Assembly (NCBI RefSeq): GCF_000711295.1 | Contig: NZ_JOMJ01000003.1 | Location: forward strand, 1,499,501-1,563,500 | Direction: 5' to 3' | From: Desulfohalovibrio reitneri | Lineage (GTDB): Bacteria > Desulfobacterota > Desulfovibrionia > Desulfovibrionales > Desulfovibrionaceae | Length of the DNA stretch: 64,000 bases | Shown here: positions 1 to 7,566 of the stretch, in pieces | Numbering within the stretch: the stretch's first letter is position 1 | Layout: each line of letters opens with the position of its first letter | Translations under genes and position numbers: made by a program | The notes under the pieces: model-generated | The model's database searches: none | Told to the model about the DNA's origin: nothing | What the model saw: only the letters and a program-made list of their open reading frames with translations

Positions 1-501
1 CAGGATGGCCGCTTCGGACCCGGGGTCGTTGATGTCGCCGAAGACACGGGCCTTGGTGGGGCAGGTGTCCACGCAGGCCGGGGCCAGGCCGGCGGCCCGG
101 CGCTCCGAGCAGTAGTTGCACTTGTCGGCCACGTTGAGCCGGGGGTGGCGGTAGCGCGCACCATAGGGGCAGGCCGGGATGCAGCTGCCGCAGCCGATGC
201 ACAACCCCCGGTCGATCTTGACGATGCCGTCGGCCTCGTCGCGGTAGGTGGCCCCGGTGGGGCAGGCGGTCACGCAGGTGGGCTCGGAGCAGTGCATGCA
301 GCCGCCGGGCTGGAACTGGCGCCCGGAGGCCGGGCCCTGGGCGTAGCTGGCCTCGCTCTGCTTGATCCAGTTGCGCCAGAAACCCCGGGGGACGCCGTTG
401 GCCACCTTGCAGGAGGCCATGCAGCCCTTGCAGTCAATGCACTTGGCCGCGTCCACGACCATGGCGTACTGTTTCTTTCGGGTCTTGGTGGTGGCGCTCA
501 T
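1..501 (-). CDS. 4Fe-4S ferredoxin-type electron-transfer subunit of a molybdopterin oxidoreductase (partial)
   Basis: Reading the minus strand from the ATG at 501 gives an open frame to the left edge, so the C-terminus is missing. The visible 167 residues carry cysteine clusters typical of DmsB/PhsB/TtrB subunits: CIDCKGCMASC near residue 21, CMHCSEPTC near 68, CIGCGSCIPACP near 101 and CNYC near 128. Such subunits hold four [4Fe-4S] clusters and pass electrons between a membrane anchor and the molybdenum subunit. Its start overlaps the stop of the catalytic gene by 4 nt (ATGA), indicating translational coupling. A membrane anchor gene (NrfD or similar) would be expected beyond the window; that is inference. 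Confidence 0.9.
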   Translation of the reverse strand, partial: MSATTKTRKKQYAMVVDAAKCIDCKGCMASCKVANGVPRGFWRNWIKQSEASYAQGPASGRQFQPGGCMHCSEPTCVTACPTGATYRDEADGIVKIDRGLCIGCGSCIPACPYGARYRHPRLNVADKCNYCSERRAAGLAPACVDTCPTKARVFGDINDPGSEAAIL

Positions 502-2699
502 GCCGCCTCCTTCCTCGTCACGGTGACGAAGGTCTCATGCATGGCCGCGTTGCCGGTCATCTCGTCCCAGCCGTCCTCCAGCAGGGCGGCGATGGAGGCG
601 CCGTTGCCGTGCACCAGGCTCAATCCCGTGGAAAGCGCTCCGTACCCGGTGAGGGTATAGACCGTATCCTCGCGTATGGCCTCGGTGACTTCGGCCCGCA
701 GCTCGCCCGTGCCCGCCTTGCTGGAGACCTCCACCAGGTCGCCGTCGGCGATGCCCAGGCGCTTGGCCGTATGGGGGTGCATCCAGAGGGTGTTGGTGGA
801 CACGAACTCGTTGAGCAGGGGGTTGTCCTGGGTGGCCGAGTGGGTGTGCACCGCGCTGCGGCCCACCACCAGGCGCAGGCCGCCGCCCTTGGGATGGGCG
901 GGTGGCTGGTACACGGGCAGGGGGTCCAGCCCCATGTCCTGGTAGCGCTGGTTGAAGAGCTCGATCTTCTTGGACAGGGTCTTGAAGATGCGCCCCTCGT
1001 AGATGCCGTACACCTTGGAGGCGTTGTAATAGACCCCGTCGCGGCGCAGGATGTCCTCGGCTTCGGGCAGTCCCTCCAGCTGGGCCGTGCGGTACTCCTC
1101 GACGGTGAAGTCGAAATACTGGCCCAGGTCCAGCCGCTCGGCCAGCCCCTTGCAGATGTCGAACATGGGACGGGTGTCGTAGAGCGGCTCGGTCACGGGG
1201 TCGCGCTGCACCACGCAGGCGCAGGCGCTGGAGCCCTGCAATCCGGCCGCCGGGTCGGCGCGCTCCAGGTAGGTGGGAGCGGGCAGCACCAGGTCGGACA
1301 TCCAGGCCGTGTCCGTCATGAGGATGTCGGTGGTGACCACGAAGTCCATGGCCTCGAACATCTTCATGGTCTTGGCCCGGTTGGGTCCGGTGCCCATGGG
1401 GTTGGTCTTGTAGATGAACCAGCCCTTGACCGGGTACGGCTTGCCCGAGAGCACGGCCTCGCGCATGAGGGTGAAGGCCCCCTCCTCCTCGAACATCATG
1501 GGCACACGCCCGGCGTCCGCGCGGTCAAAGGGGTTGTCGTCGTACCAGGGTGGTGAATAGGGGATGCCGCCCTTGAGCCCCACCTGGCGCGCGCCCAGCA
1601 GGCCGCCGGGCCGGTCCCAGTTGCCCAGCAGCGCGTTGACGATGGCGAAGCTGCGGCGGATCTGGGTGGAGTTGGAGTAGTCGGAGCTGCGGCGTCCCGG
1701 GTAGACCATGGCGCGCGGCGCGGCACGGGCCATTTCCCGGGCCATGCGCACGATGGCCTGGGCCTCGACGCCCGTCTCGTGGGCGGCCCAGCGCGGGTCG
1801 TAGCGGCGCACGTGCTCGCGCAGCTCGTCGATGCCGTAGCAGCGCTCGGTCACGAACCGCTTGTCGTACAAGTCCTCGAAAACGAGGACGTGGGCGATGG
1901 CCAGCATCAGGGCCATATCCGTGCCCGGGCGGATGGCGTACCATTCGTTGGCCAGGGCCGCGGTCTTGGTGAAGCGGGGGTCCAGGACCACCAGCTTGCA
2001 GCCCTCCTTCATGGCGGATACGAGGTCCATGGAGTCCGGCGTGACCAGCGCCTCGAAGCGGTTGGCCCCGGCCATGAGCACGTACTTGGAATGGAGCACG
2101 TCGGCGAAGGGCACCTCGCCGTAGGTGTCCAGGAAGGCCCGGTTGTTGGAGACCAGGCAAAGGGACTCGTGGCTGGTGATGTTGAAGGATCCGTAGACCT
2201 CTGCGAAGCGGTGGACGAACTTGGACTGCAGGTCGCTGCCCGCAGTGAACAGGGTGCCGCAGCGGGTGTACTTCCCGCCAAGCTCCTTGAGCTTGTCCGC
2301 GGCCATGTCCAGGGCCTCGTCCCAGGGAATGCGCTTGAACTTGCCCTCGCCCCGCTTGCCGTCGCGCAGCAGCGGATGCTTGAGGCGGTCGGGGTTGTAG
2401 AGCTGGGCTACCCCGGCGTTGCCTTTGGCGCAGAGCATGCCCCGGGACTTGAGGAACTTGGGGTTGGGGTCCAGCTTCCGAACCACGCCCTCCTGGTCCA
2501 CCCGGGCGATGAGGCCGCACTTGTTGAAGCACATGTCGCACACGGAGTAGCGGGAATCCCAGTCCGGGGCCTTGGCTTCGGGCACCCGGGCCGAGGCCCG
2601 GCCGGGTCCGGCTACGGACCCGGCCGTGGCGGCCGCGGCGGTAAGGCCGGCCGCCTTGAGGAAGCCGCGCCTGGTGAAACGGGGGGAGTCACTCGTCAT
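498..2699 (-). CDS. Tat-exported molybdopterin oxidoreductase, thiosulfate/polysulfide reductase (PhsA/PsrA)-like
   Basis: 733 residues. The N-terminus has a twin-arginine signal (TRRGFLKAAG, about residues 9-18) followed by an Ala-rich stretch, so the enzyme is periplasmic. Residues about 53-95 hold the CxxCxxxC...C cluster site (CDMCFNKCG, then MLCAKGNAG). HESLC near residue 180 offers a cysteine as the likely molybdenum ligand, as in thiosulfate, polysulfide and tetrathionate reductases. The C-terminal quarter is the usual molydopterin dinucleotide-binding barrel (THSATQDNPLLNEF region). The substrate cannot be fixed from sequence; a sulfur oxyanion or polysulfide is the family-based guess. 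It lies between a cytochrome c gene and the 4Fe-4S subunit, in one operon. Confidence 0.9.
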   Translation of the reverse strand: MTSDSPRFTRRGFLKAAGLTAAAATAGSVAGPGRASARVPEAKAPDWDSRYSVCDMCFNKCGLIARVDQEGVVRKLDPNPKFLKSRGMLCAKGNAGVAQLYNPDRLKHPLLRDGKRGEGKFKRIPWDEALDMAADKLKELGGKYTRCGTLFTAGSDLQSKFVHRFAEVYGSFNITSHESLCLVSNNRAFLDTYGEVPFADVLHSKYVLMAGANRFEALVTPDSMDLVSAMKEGCKLVVLDPRFTKTAALANEWYAIRPGTDMALMLAIAHVLVFEDLYDKRFVTERCYGIDELREHVRRYDPRWAAHETGVEAQAIVRMAREMARAAPRAMVYPGRRSSDYSNSTQIRRSFAIVNALLGNWDRPGGLLGARQVGLKGGIPYSPPWYDDNPFDRADAGRVPMMFEEEGAFTLMREAVLSGKPYPVKGWFIYKTNPMGTGPNRAKTMKMFEAMDFVVTTDILMTDTAWMSDLVLPAPTYLERADPAAGLQGSSACACVVQRDPVTEPLYDTRPMFDICKGLAERLDLGQYFDFTVEEYRTAQLEGLPEAEDILRRDGVYYNASKVYGIYEGRIFKTLSKKIELFNQRYQDMGLDPLPVYQPPAHPKGGGLRLVVGRSAVHTHSATQDNPLLNEFVSTNTLWMHPHTAKRLGIADGDLVEVSSKAGTGELRAEVTEAIREDTVYTLTGYGALSTGLSLVHGNGASIAALLEDGWDEMTGNAAMHETFVTVTRKEAA

Positions 2700-2723
2700 G
2701 ACCTGCTCCCTTGACCTGACGGT

Positions 2724-3062
2724 CTAGCTGCACTTGGCCGGAGTGGGGGAATCCTTGGCGAAGTCGTGCATGTAGGTGAAGATGTCCTTGCGGTCGGAGT
2801 CGGACAGGCCGCCCCAGGAATCCACGCAGGGAATCTCCTGCCAATTGGTGAAGGTCTCGATCCACTTGGCCTGGGTCATGGTTGCGGGGCTGAGGTCGCC
2901 GCCGTCACCTCCCGCCACGTGGCACCCGGCGGTGCGGCAGTTCTTGCGGAAGAGATATTTGCCCTTGCGGAAGTTGCCGTCCGGCTCAGCGGCCAGGGCG
3001 ACACCCACCAGTGAAGTGACCAGAAGGACCAGGGACAGCAGAGCGATGATCTTGCGGGACAT
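2724..3062 (-). CDS. periplasmic mono-heme cytochrome c with a CX4CH site
   Basis: 112 residues from the ATG at 3062, which is preceded by a strong Shine-Dalgarno (GAGGAGGG on the minus strand). An in-frame upstream start at 3122 would lie at the predicted transcription start and is rejected. Residues 1-24 are a Sec signal (hydrophobic core, cleavage after VALA). The only heme motif is CRTAGCH, a CX4CH spacing known from some hemes of cytochrome c3 rather than the common CXXCH. A possible distal ligand is the Met of YMHDFAKD near the C-terminus. It is the first gene of the operon with the molybdenum enzyme and probably exchanges electrons with it; that link is inference. Confidence 0.85.
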   Translation of the reverse strand: MSRKIIALLSLVLLVTSLVGVALAAEPDGNFRKGKYLFRKNCRTAGCHVAGGDGGDLSPATMTQAKWIETFTNWQEIPCVDSWGGLSDSDRKDIFTYMHDFAKDSPTPAKCS

Positions 3063-3128
3063 GATAACCCTCCTCAGGTTGTTGTCTCGCCCGGACGCAT
3101 GCGCTCCGGGCGTGGCATCCATGGCCCT

Positions 3129-3157
3129 TAAATACCCATAGGGGGTATGGGTGTCAA
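3129..3157 (-). promoter_or_regulatory. sigma70-type promoter with a palindromic operator in the spacer
   Basis: On the minus strand TTGACA (3157-3152) is separated by exactly 17 nt from TATTTA (3134-3129). The spacer region is palindromic: ATACCC, 5 nt, GGGTAT at 3132-3148, nested in ACCCATA/TATGGGT at 3134-3152. A G/C-tract palindrome flanked by AT between the promoter boxes is what CsoR/CstR-family repressors use, but assigning that family is inference. The first gene starts about 60 nt downstream. Confidence 0.7.
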
Positions 3158-3655
3158 CGAGATTGTCACACTTTTCATCCTCCCGTCACCGGCCATAATC
3201 GGAAAACTAAATCCTGTCGGAATCTTGCTGCCGAATATTTTTTTCCCTCGCCATACGAGCAATTCCGGGCGAATGCGAATGAGGGGACGGCAACCATATG
3301 GCCGCTTGGCGACCAGCGGCGGTACGCTGACGAGAAACCAACGCTATACGCTACGGGGGTATGGGAAACAGGAACGACCATGGGACAGCAAAGCCGGAAA
3401 GGCGCACGGCTCGGAACGGTCGAGAGTCGGGGGCACCAGTGGAAATGCGATGATATGTATCGGACAGGCAGGCGAGGCGTCCCCTCGGCTCCGTACCACC
3501 ACTCGCTACACGTGGCACCGGATCGCGGGCGGAAACAGCCCCCGGGAATCAGATGCGAAACCCGGCGGGAAGCAACCCGCCAAACCAGGAAGCGCCCGCC
3601 CAGGACAACCACCCGATTGACTGCCGCCCTCCCCGATTATAGGAACAACCCACCC
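3158..3655. other. intergenic region without recognised gene
   Basis: About 500 nt between the cytochrome promoter and tRNA-Leu. Both strands contain only short open frames of biased composition and no recognisable protein or RNA. A run of seven Ts near 3238 is visible but has no clear stem before it. Confidence 0.5.
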
Positions 3656-3740
3656 GCCCGGGTGGTGGAACTGGCAGACACAGGGGACTTAAAATCCCTG
3701 GGCTACGGCCATGCGGGTTCAAGTCCCGCCCCGGGCACCA
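3656..3740 (+). tRNA. tRNA-Leu (anticodon TAA)
   Basis: 85 nt including an encoded CCA. The acceptor arms GCCCGGG and CCCGGGC pair, the anticodon stem-loop GGGGA-CTTAAAA-TCCCT gives anticodon TAA, a long class II variable arm follows, and the T-loop TTCAAGT is in place. Confidence 0.95.
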
Positions 3741-3780
3741 TCTTTTCTTCCCTTCTTCCCATTTCTTCCTTTTTCAATTG

Positions 3781-3822
3781 AAGCCTGGGCGAGTAGCGGC
3801 ACGTCGCTGCCCTCCCAGGCTT
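3781..3822. terminator. hairpin downstream of tRNA-Leu, possible terminator
   Basis: AAGCCTGGG at 3781-3789 pairs with CCCAGGCTT at 3814-3822, with an inner AGCG/CGCT stem. Only three Ts and then CCCG follow, so intrinsic termination would be weak. Confidence 0.45.
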
Positions 3823-3895
3823 TCCCGTTATGCTGTTCGTGAAATTTTTTCCCGAATTCGGCACTTCCGCAGGGTAGAACCGGCCAGACCGGTTC

Positions 3896-3922
3896 TTGTC
3901 AATTCGCTTTTCATGCTATACT
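3896..3922 (+). promoter_or_regulatory. extended -10 promoter of the acetyltransferase gene
   Basis: TTGTCA (3896-3901) and TGCTATACT (3914-3922), an extended -10 element, with a 15-nt spacer. Because the promoter overlaps a possible TTG start at 3896, it argues that translation begins at ATG 3962. Confidence 0.5.
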
Positions 3923-3961
3923 CATTTGCTTTCCGTATCATTTGCCTTTGAAAAACCGCTC

Positions 3962-4828
3962 ATGGAACCCAGGAACGCAAAAACCGTACACCCCCCTTTT
4001 CCGGGCCCGTCCGCGCATCGCGCCCTTGACGGCGAGTCGCTCTCCCGGAATTTCGACATTCGTCCGGTGACTTCGCCGAGCGGGCTGCGGGAGTGCATCG
4101 ATTTGCAGCGGGAAATCTGGGGGCTGGACGAGGCCGGGGCCACCTCGCCCATCACCCTGGGGGCGCTGGCCATGGAGCCCTCCCCCGCCGGCCTGGTGCT
4201 GAGCGCATACCGCGACGGGCGCATGGTGGGGATGGCCGTTGTGCTGGCCACGATGGACGAGCGCACCGCCTACGGGCACATGCTGGGCGTGCTGCCCGGC
4301 GAGCGGAACACGGGCCTGGGTTCCGAGCTGAAGCGTGTGGTTTTCGAGGTTTTGCGGCGGAAAGGGATGCGCCGCTTCCGCTGGACCTTCGAGCCCATGG
4401 AGAGCCGCAACGCCCACCTGTACGTCAACCGGTTCGGCGCGCGCTGCCTGGCCTACAAGGTGGACTGCTTCCAGGTGGAGAGCGGGATGCACCAGGGTTT
4501 GCCCCTGGACAGGCTGCTCGCCGAGTGCGGATTGGACGCGCGGCCCGAACGCAAACCCCGTCCGCCCCGGAGCGGCCTGAAGGGAGCCCCGGTGGCCGCC
4601 CCCGGGCGGATGCCGTTCGCCGAGGCCGTGCTGCTGCCGATCCCGTCCGACCTGAACAGCCTGAAGGAGCGGGACATGGGCGCGGCGATGGCCTTCCGGC
4701 TGGCCACCCGCGAGGTGCTGCTTGAGTACCTGAACCGGCGGGGGTACGCCGTCTCCGCCTTCTTTCCCCCCGATCCGCCGGAATCGGACAGGGCGCACTA
4801 CCTGCTGACCAGGGAGAGCCCCTCGTGA
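3962..4828 (+). CDS. GNAT-superfamily acetyltransferase (COG3375-like)
   Basis: 288 residues from ATG 3962; an in-frame TTG at 3896 lies inside the putative promoter. The N-terminal half holds the GNAT fold with the acyl-CoA loop region MLGVLPGERNTGLGSELKR and the typical following segment RWTFEPMESRNAHLY, where a W-x-F-(D/E)-P motif and the Asn-Ala pair mark the predicted acetyltransferases of COG3375. The C-terminal 110 residues are less conserved. The substrate is unknown. The stop overlaps the GTG of the next gene (GTGA), so the two are coupled, which suggests a shared amino-acid or small-molecule modification role; that is inference. Confidence 0.75.
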   Translation: MEPRNAKTVHPPFPGPSAHRALDGESLSRNFDIRPVTSPSGLRECIDLQREIWGLDEAGATSPITLGALAMEPSPAGLVLSAYRDGRMVGMAVVLATMDERTAYGHMLGVLPGERNTGLGSELKRVVFEVLRRKGMRRFRWTFEPMESRNAHLYVNRFGARCLAYKVDCFQVESGMHQGLPLDRLLAECGLDARPERKPRPPRSGLKGAPVAAPGRMPFAEAVLLPIPSDLNSLKERDMGAAMAFRLATREVLLEYLNRRGYAVSAFFPPDPPESDRAHYLLTRESPS

Positions 4829-5999
4829 GCAGCGGGGTGGCCGTCTCCAGCCTGACGCGCGCCGCCCTGGACGCCGGGAGCAAAGACTACCTGCGCAAGG
4901 ACCAGGACGGCGGCGGCACCATCCACCGGCCCGGACATCCCGCGCCGCACCGGTTCGACATCGGCAGGAACACCGACGGCTTCTCCCCCCTGGTGGACCG
5001 CGCCCTGCGCTCGCCCGAGCTTTCCGGGCTGCTGGCCGGGAGCCTGAGGCACTATCCGGAAAAACATCCCCCGGGCCTGCGCCGCCTGCTGGCCGCCCCC
5101 ACGGCGTGCCGCCGGACTGGCTGCTTTTCGGCGCAGGTCTGGAGCAGCTCATCGACCAGATCAGCCGGGCCCTGCTGGAGCCCGGCGCGCGGGTCCTGCT
5201 GCCCGTGCCCAACTTCGACCCCTTCGAGACCTTCTCCCGCCGCATGGGCGCGGAGGTGGACCCGCTGCACCCGCCCGGCCTGCGCTGGGACCGGGCTGTC
5301 ACCCGCGAGGCGGCCGAACGGCTGCGGCACGGCCGGTTCCGGCTGCTCTGGCTGAGCAACCCGGTCAACCCCACGGGCCAGCACATCCCCGTGGCGGAGA
5401 TAGGCCGGATGGTGAAGGCGGCTCGCCTCGCAGGGACAGCCGTGGTGGTGGACGAGGCCTACGGCGAATACACGGACCGCCCCGAAGGCGTGGTCAGCGC
5501 GTCCCGCTTCCTGGCCGAGGCGCCCAACCTGCTGGTGCTGCGCACCTTCTCCAAGGCGCACTGCCTGCCGGGCGGCCGGGTGGGCTACCTGCTCTGCGCC
5601 AGCGGCGGACTGCGGAAAGCGGTGGACGCCTACCGCCCCATGTTCCCCGCGCCCTGGATATCCCTGCACCTGGCCAAGCTGGCCGCCAGCGACCCGGACC
5701 ACGCAACCCGCGCGCGGGAAATGGCGGCCGGGCGGCGGACCCGCTTCCTGGCCAACGCTTCCAGACTCCCCGGCTTCCAGTTCCTGGCCTCGGACACCAA
5801 CACCATCATGTTCCGCCACCACCAAGCGGACGCCGACACCCTCCACGCCGCCCTGGCCGCGCGCGGCTTCCTCACCGCCAACCTGAATAGCCTGACCGGC
5901 ATCCAGGGCCACAACTGGCTCCGCCTGACCCTGCACCGCGACGAACTGAACGATGCCTTTCTGCAAGCCTGCCGCAAGGCTGTGCAGTACTTGGGCTGA
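4825..5999 (+). CDS. class I/II PLP-dependent aminotransferase (HisC/CobD-like), interrupted by a one-base frameshift
   Basis: The N-terminus is read from GTG 4825 (MSSGVAVSS...LRRLLAAP) and the remainder from the frame starting near 5100 (HGVPPDWLLFG...). Joined, they give about 391 residues, the normal length for histidinol-phosphate-type aminotransferases. Landmarks: GAGLEQLID cofactor loop, NPVNPTGQ, VVVDEAYGEY with the Asp that contacts the PLP nitrogen, and RTFSKAHCLPGGRVGY with the Schiff-base Lys. The break lies in a C5 run at 5096-5100; one more C would restore frame exactly. Sequencing error, a real inactivating deletion, or -1 ribosomal slippage are all possible. The substrate is not determinable. 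Confidence 0.75.
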
Positions 6000-6180
6000 G
6001 GAGAGGGTAGGATCAGAAAAGCTGGGGAAGGCCCTGCCTGATGGCAGGGAGGAGAGGTCCTACGCCATCGACTTTTGCCCATTCAAGGCCGGGGGCAAAT
6101 CATCAATGTATCTTGTTAATACAGGCAAGCCCTATGGACCGTAGCACCCGTTATCGCGTCTCTTTTCAGAAATCCATTTT

Positions 6181-6594
6181 TCAACTACAGGGCTTTGGCT
6201 GGATTCGGTCCCAGGCTTCCTGAAAGGCAAACGTACTATACGATTTCGGTTGCAGCCAGAACGATACCTTTCCGTTCTTCTCGCCTCGATGGGCCATTTC
6301 CCTGACCTCTCCAGGCTTCAGGATGTAGCAGACGGGGTCATGGCGGACCTTGGTGACAAAGACCCAGTAGTCCCCCATTATTTTCTCTAGTGAAGTTCCC
6401 AGCGGCACCGGATTTTTCTTGCTTAACGCCTTCACCTGAATACCGAGAAAACTACTGCCGTCACTGGTATACATAACGAGATCGATTCCTCTGGCATTGC
6501 GTGCAGTTGGCATCACGTTCCATCCAAGCTGAGAAAGGCGATAGCTCGCATAGTACATGCCGATATTCCCCACTACCTGACTATTCAACTTCAT
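6181..6594 (-). CDS. hypothetical protein, PD-(D/E)XK nuclease-like fold
   Basis: 137 residues. The segment GIDLVMYTSDGSSFLGIQVKAL has the spacing D...(I)QVK seen in PD-(D/E)XK folds, with an upstream helix GNIGMYYASYRLSQLGWNV, so a restriction-endonuclease-like fold is plausible, but I cannot name a family. The gene is clearly richer in A+T than its neighbours and stands alone between convergent or co-directional genes, which suggests horizontal acquisition. No methyltransferase or specificity subunit lies nearby, so a full restriction system is not indicated. Confidence 0.6.
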   Translation of the reverse strand: MKLNSQVVGNIGMYYASYRLSQLGWNVMPTARNARGIDLVMYTSDGSSFLGIQVKALSKKNPVPLGTSLEKIMGDYWVFVTKVRHDPVCYILKPGEVREMAHRGEKNGKVSFWLQPKSYSTFAFQEAWDRIQPKPCS

Positions 6595-6700
6595 AAATCC
6601 CTCGCATATCTTTCATCACTAGTATTCAGTTGGATTGAGCAATAGCTGGTTGACTGGCAAGGGGCAAGGTGAAGGGAATTATCCTGCCATATGGACCACA

Positions 6701-7480
6701 TCAATAGTCCCCCCCCTTGTCTACCCATACGTCCCAGCCGCCGCGTGGACCCGGTCGGTGAGGTGGATGAAGTCGGGGGGGGACGCGGTCGGTGGTTTCC
6801 CGCCGGATGGCCTCGGGCAGGCCGTGCATGGCCTCGGCGGCGGCCGCGGCCATGGAGGCCACGGTGTCGGTGTCGCCGCCCGCGGAAACCGCCTTGCGCA
6901 CCACGCCCTCGAAATCCTCCGCCGCCAGGAAGGCCGCCAGGGCCACGGGAACCGACTCCTCCGCCAGGGCCGTGGGCGTGCGGGCTGGCGGCCAGCCCAG
7001 GTGGTAGCGCGGCAGGAGCCGGTTGATCCCGGCGCGGATGTCCGCCTTGCTCCGCCCCTGTCTGGCCCAGTACACGGCCGCGGCCACCGCCCTGGCCCCG
7101 TCCACGCCCTCGGGCGTGTCGTGGGAGACGCGGGCCTGCTCTCCGGCCGCGCGCAGCAGGTACGCCTCGTCTCCAGCCAGCCAGGCCAGGGGGCTGACCC
7201 GCATGGCCGCGCCGTTGCCCTTGCTGGGCATGGCCCGGCCCGGGTCGTCCACCCAGGTCAGGAAGTTGGGGCCGAAGCCTGCGCGCGGGAAACGGCGCAC
7301 CCATTTGCGCAGGGTCGCGGCCGGGTCCAGGCCGTCCAGCCAGGCCTCGGCCACGGCGCAGGTCAGCACCGTGTCGTCGGTGAAGCGCGACCCCGGCGTG
7401 AACAGCTTGAATCCCGGCGCGGGCGCGCCGCCGCCCTCGAACCGGCTGCCGATGATGTCGCCCGCCATGGCTCCCAGCAT
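6701..7480 (-). CDS. ADP-ribosylglycohydrolase (DraG-like) family protein, C-terminus frameshifted
   Basis: Start ATG 7480 is preceded by AAGGAG at good spacing; an upstream in-frame start at 7525 is less likely. The two metal-binding signatures of the family are present: FTDDT near residue 33 and GGDTDTVASM near residue 190, with the N-terminal GDIIGSRFE glycine motif. These enzymes remove ADP-ribose from modified protein or small molecules using two Mg2+ ions. After RVPP the frame turns to low-complexity residues; shortening the G8 tract at 6775-6782 by one base gives RVPPDFIHLTDRVHAAAG and a stop at 6721, which looks like the native end. No DraT partner is seen. Confidence 0.8.
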   Translation of the reverse strand: MLGAMAGDIIGSRFEGGGAPAPGFKLFTPGSRFTDDTVLTCAVAEAWLDGLDPAATLRKWVRRFPRAGFGPNFLTWVDDPGRAMPSKGNGAAMRVSPLAWLAGDEAYLLRAAGEQARVSHDTPEGVDGARAVAAAVYWARQGRSKADIRAGINRLLPRYHLGWPPARTPTALAEESVPVALAAFLAAEDFEGVVRKAVSAGGDTDTVASMAAAAAEAMHGLPEAIRRETTDRVPPRLHPPHRPGPRGGWDVWVDKGGDY

Positions 7481-7566
7481 GCTCCGCTCCTTGGCCGGGG
7501 TTGCTCCCCCGTCAGCCTGCAGCATAGCGCGGCCCGCACCAGGAAAAGCGCGGCGCGGAACCGCCC

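Noticed and set aside
3147-3781. Overlapping frames upstream of and across tRNA-Leu
   Set aside because: They run through the promoter palindrome or the tRNA, with biased composition and no ribosome site.
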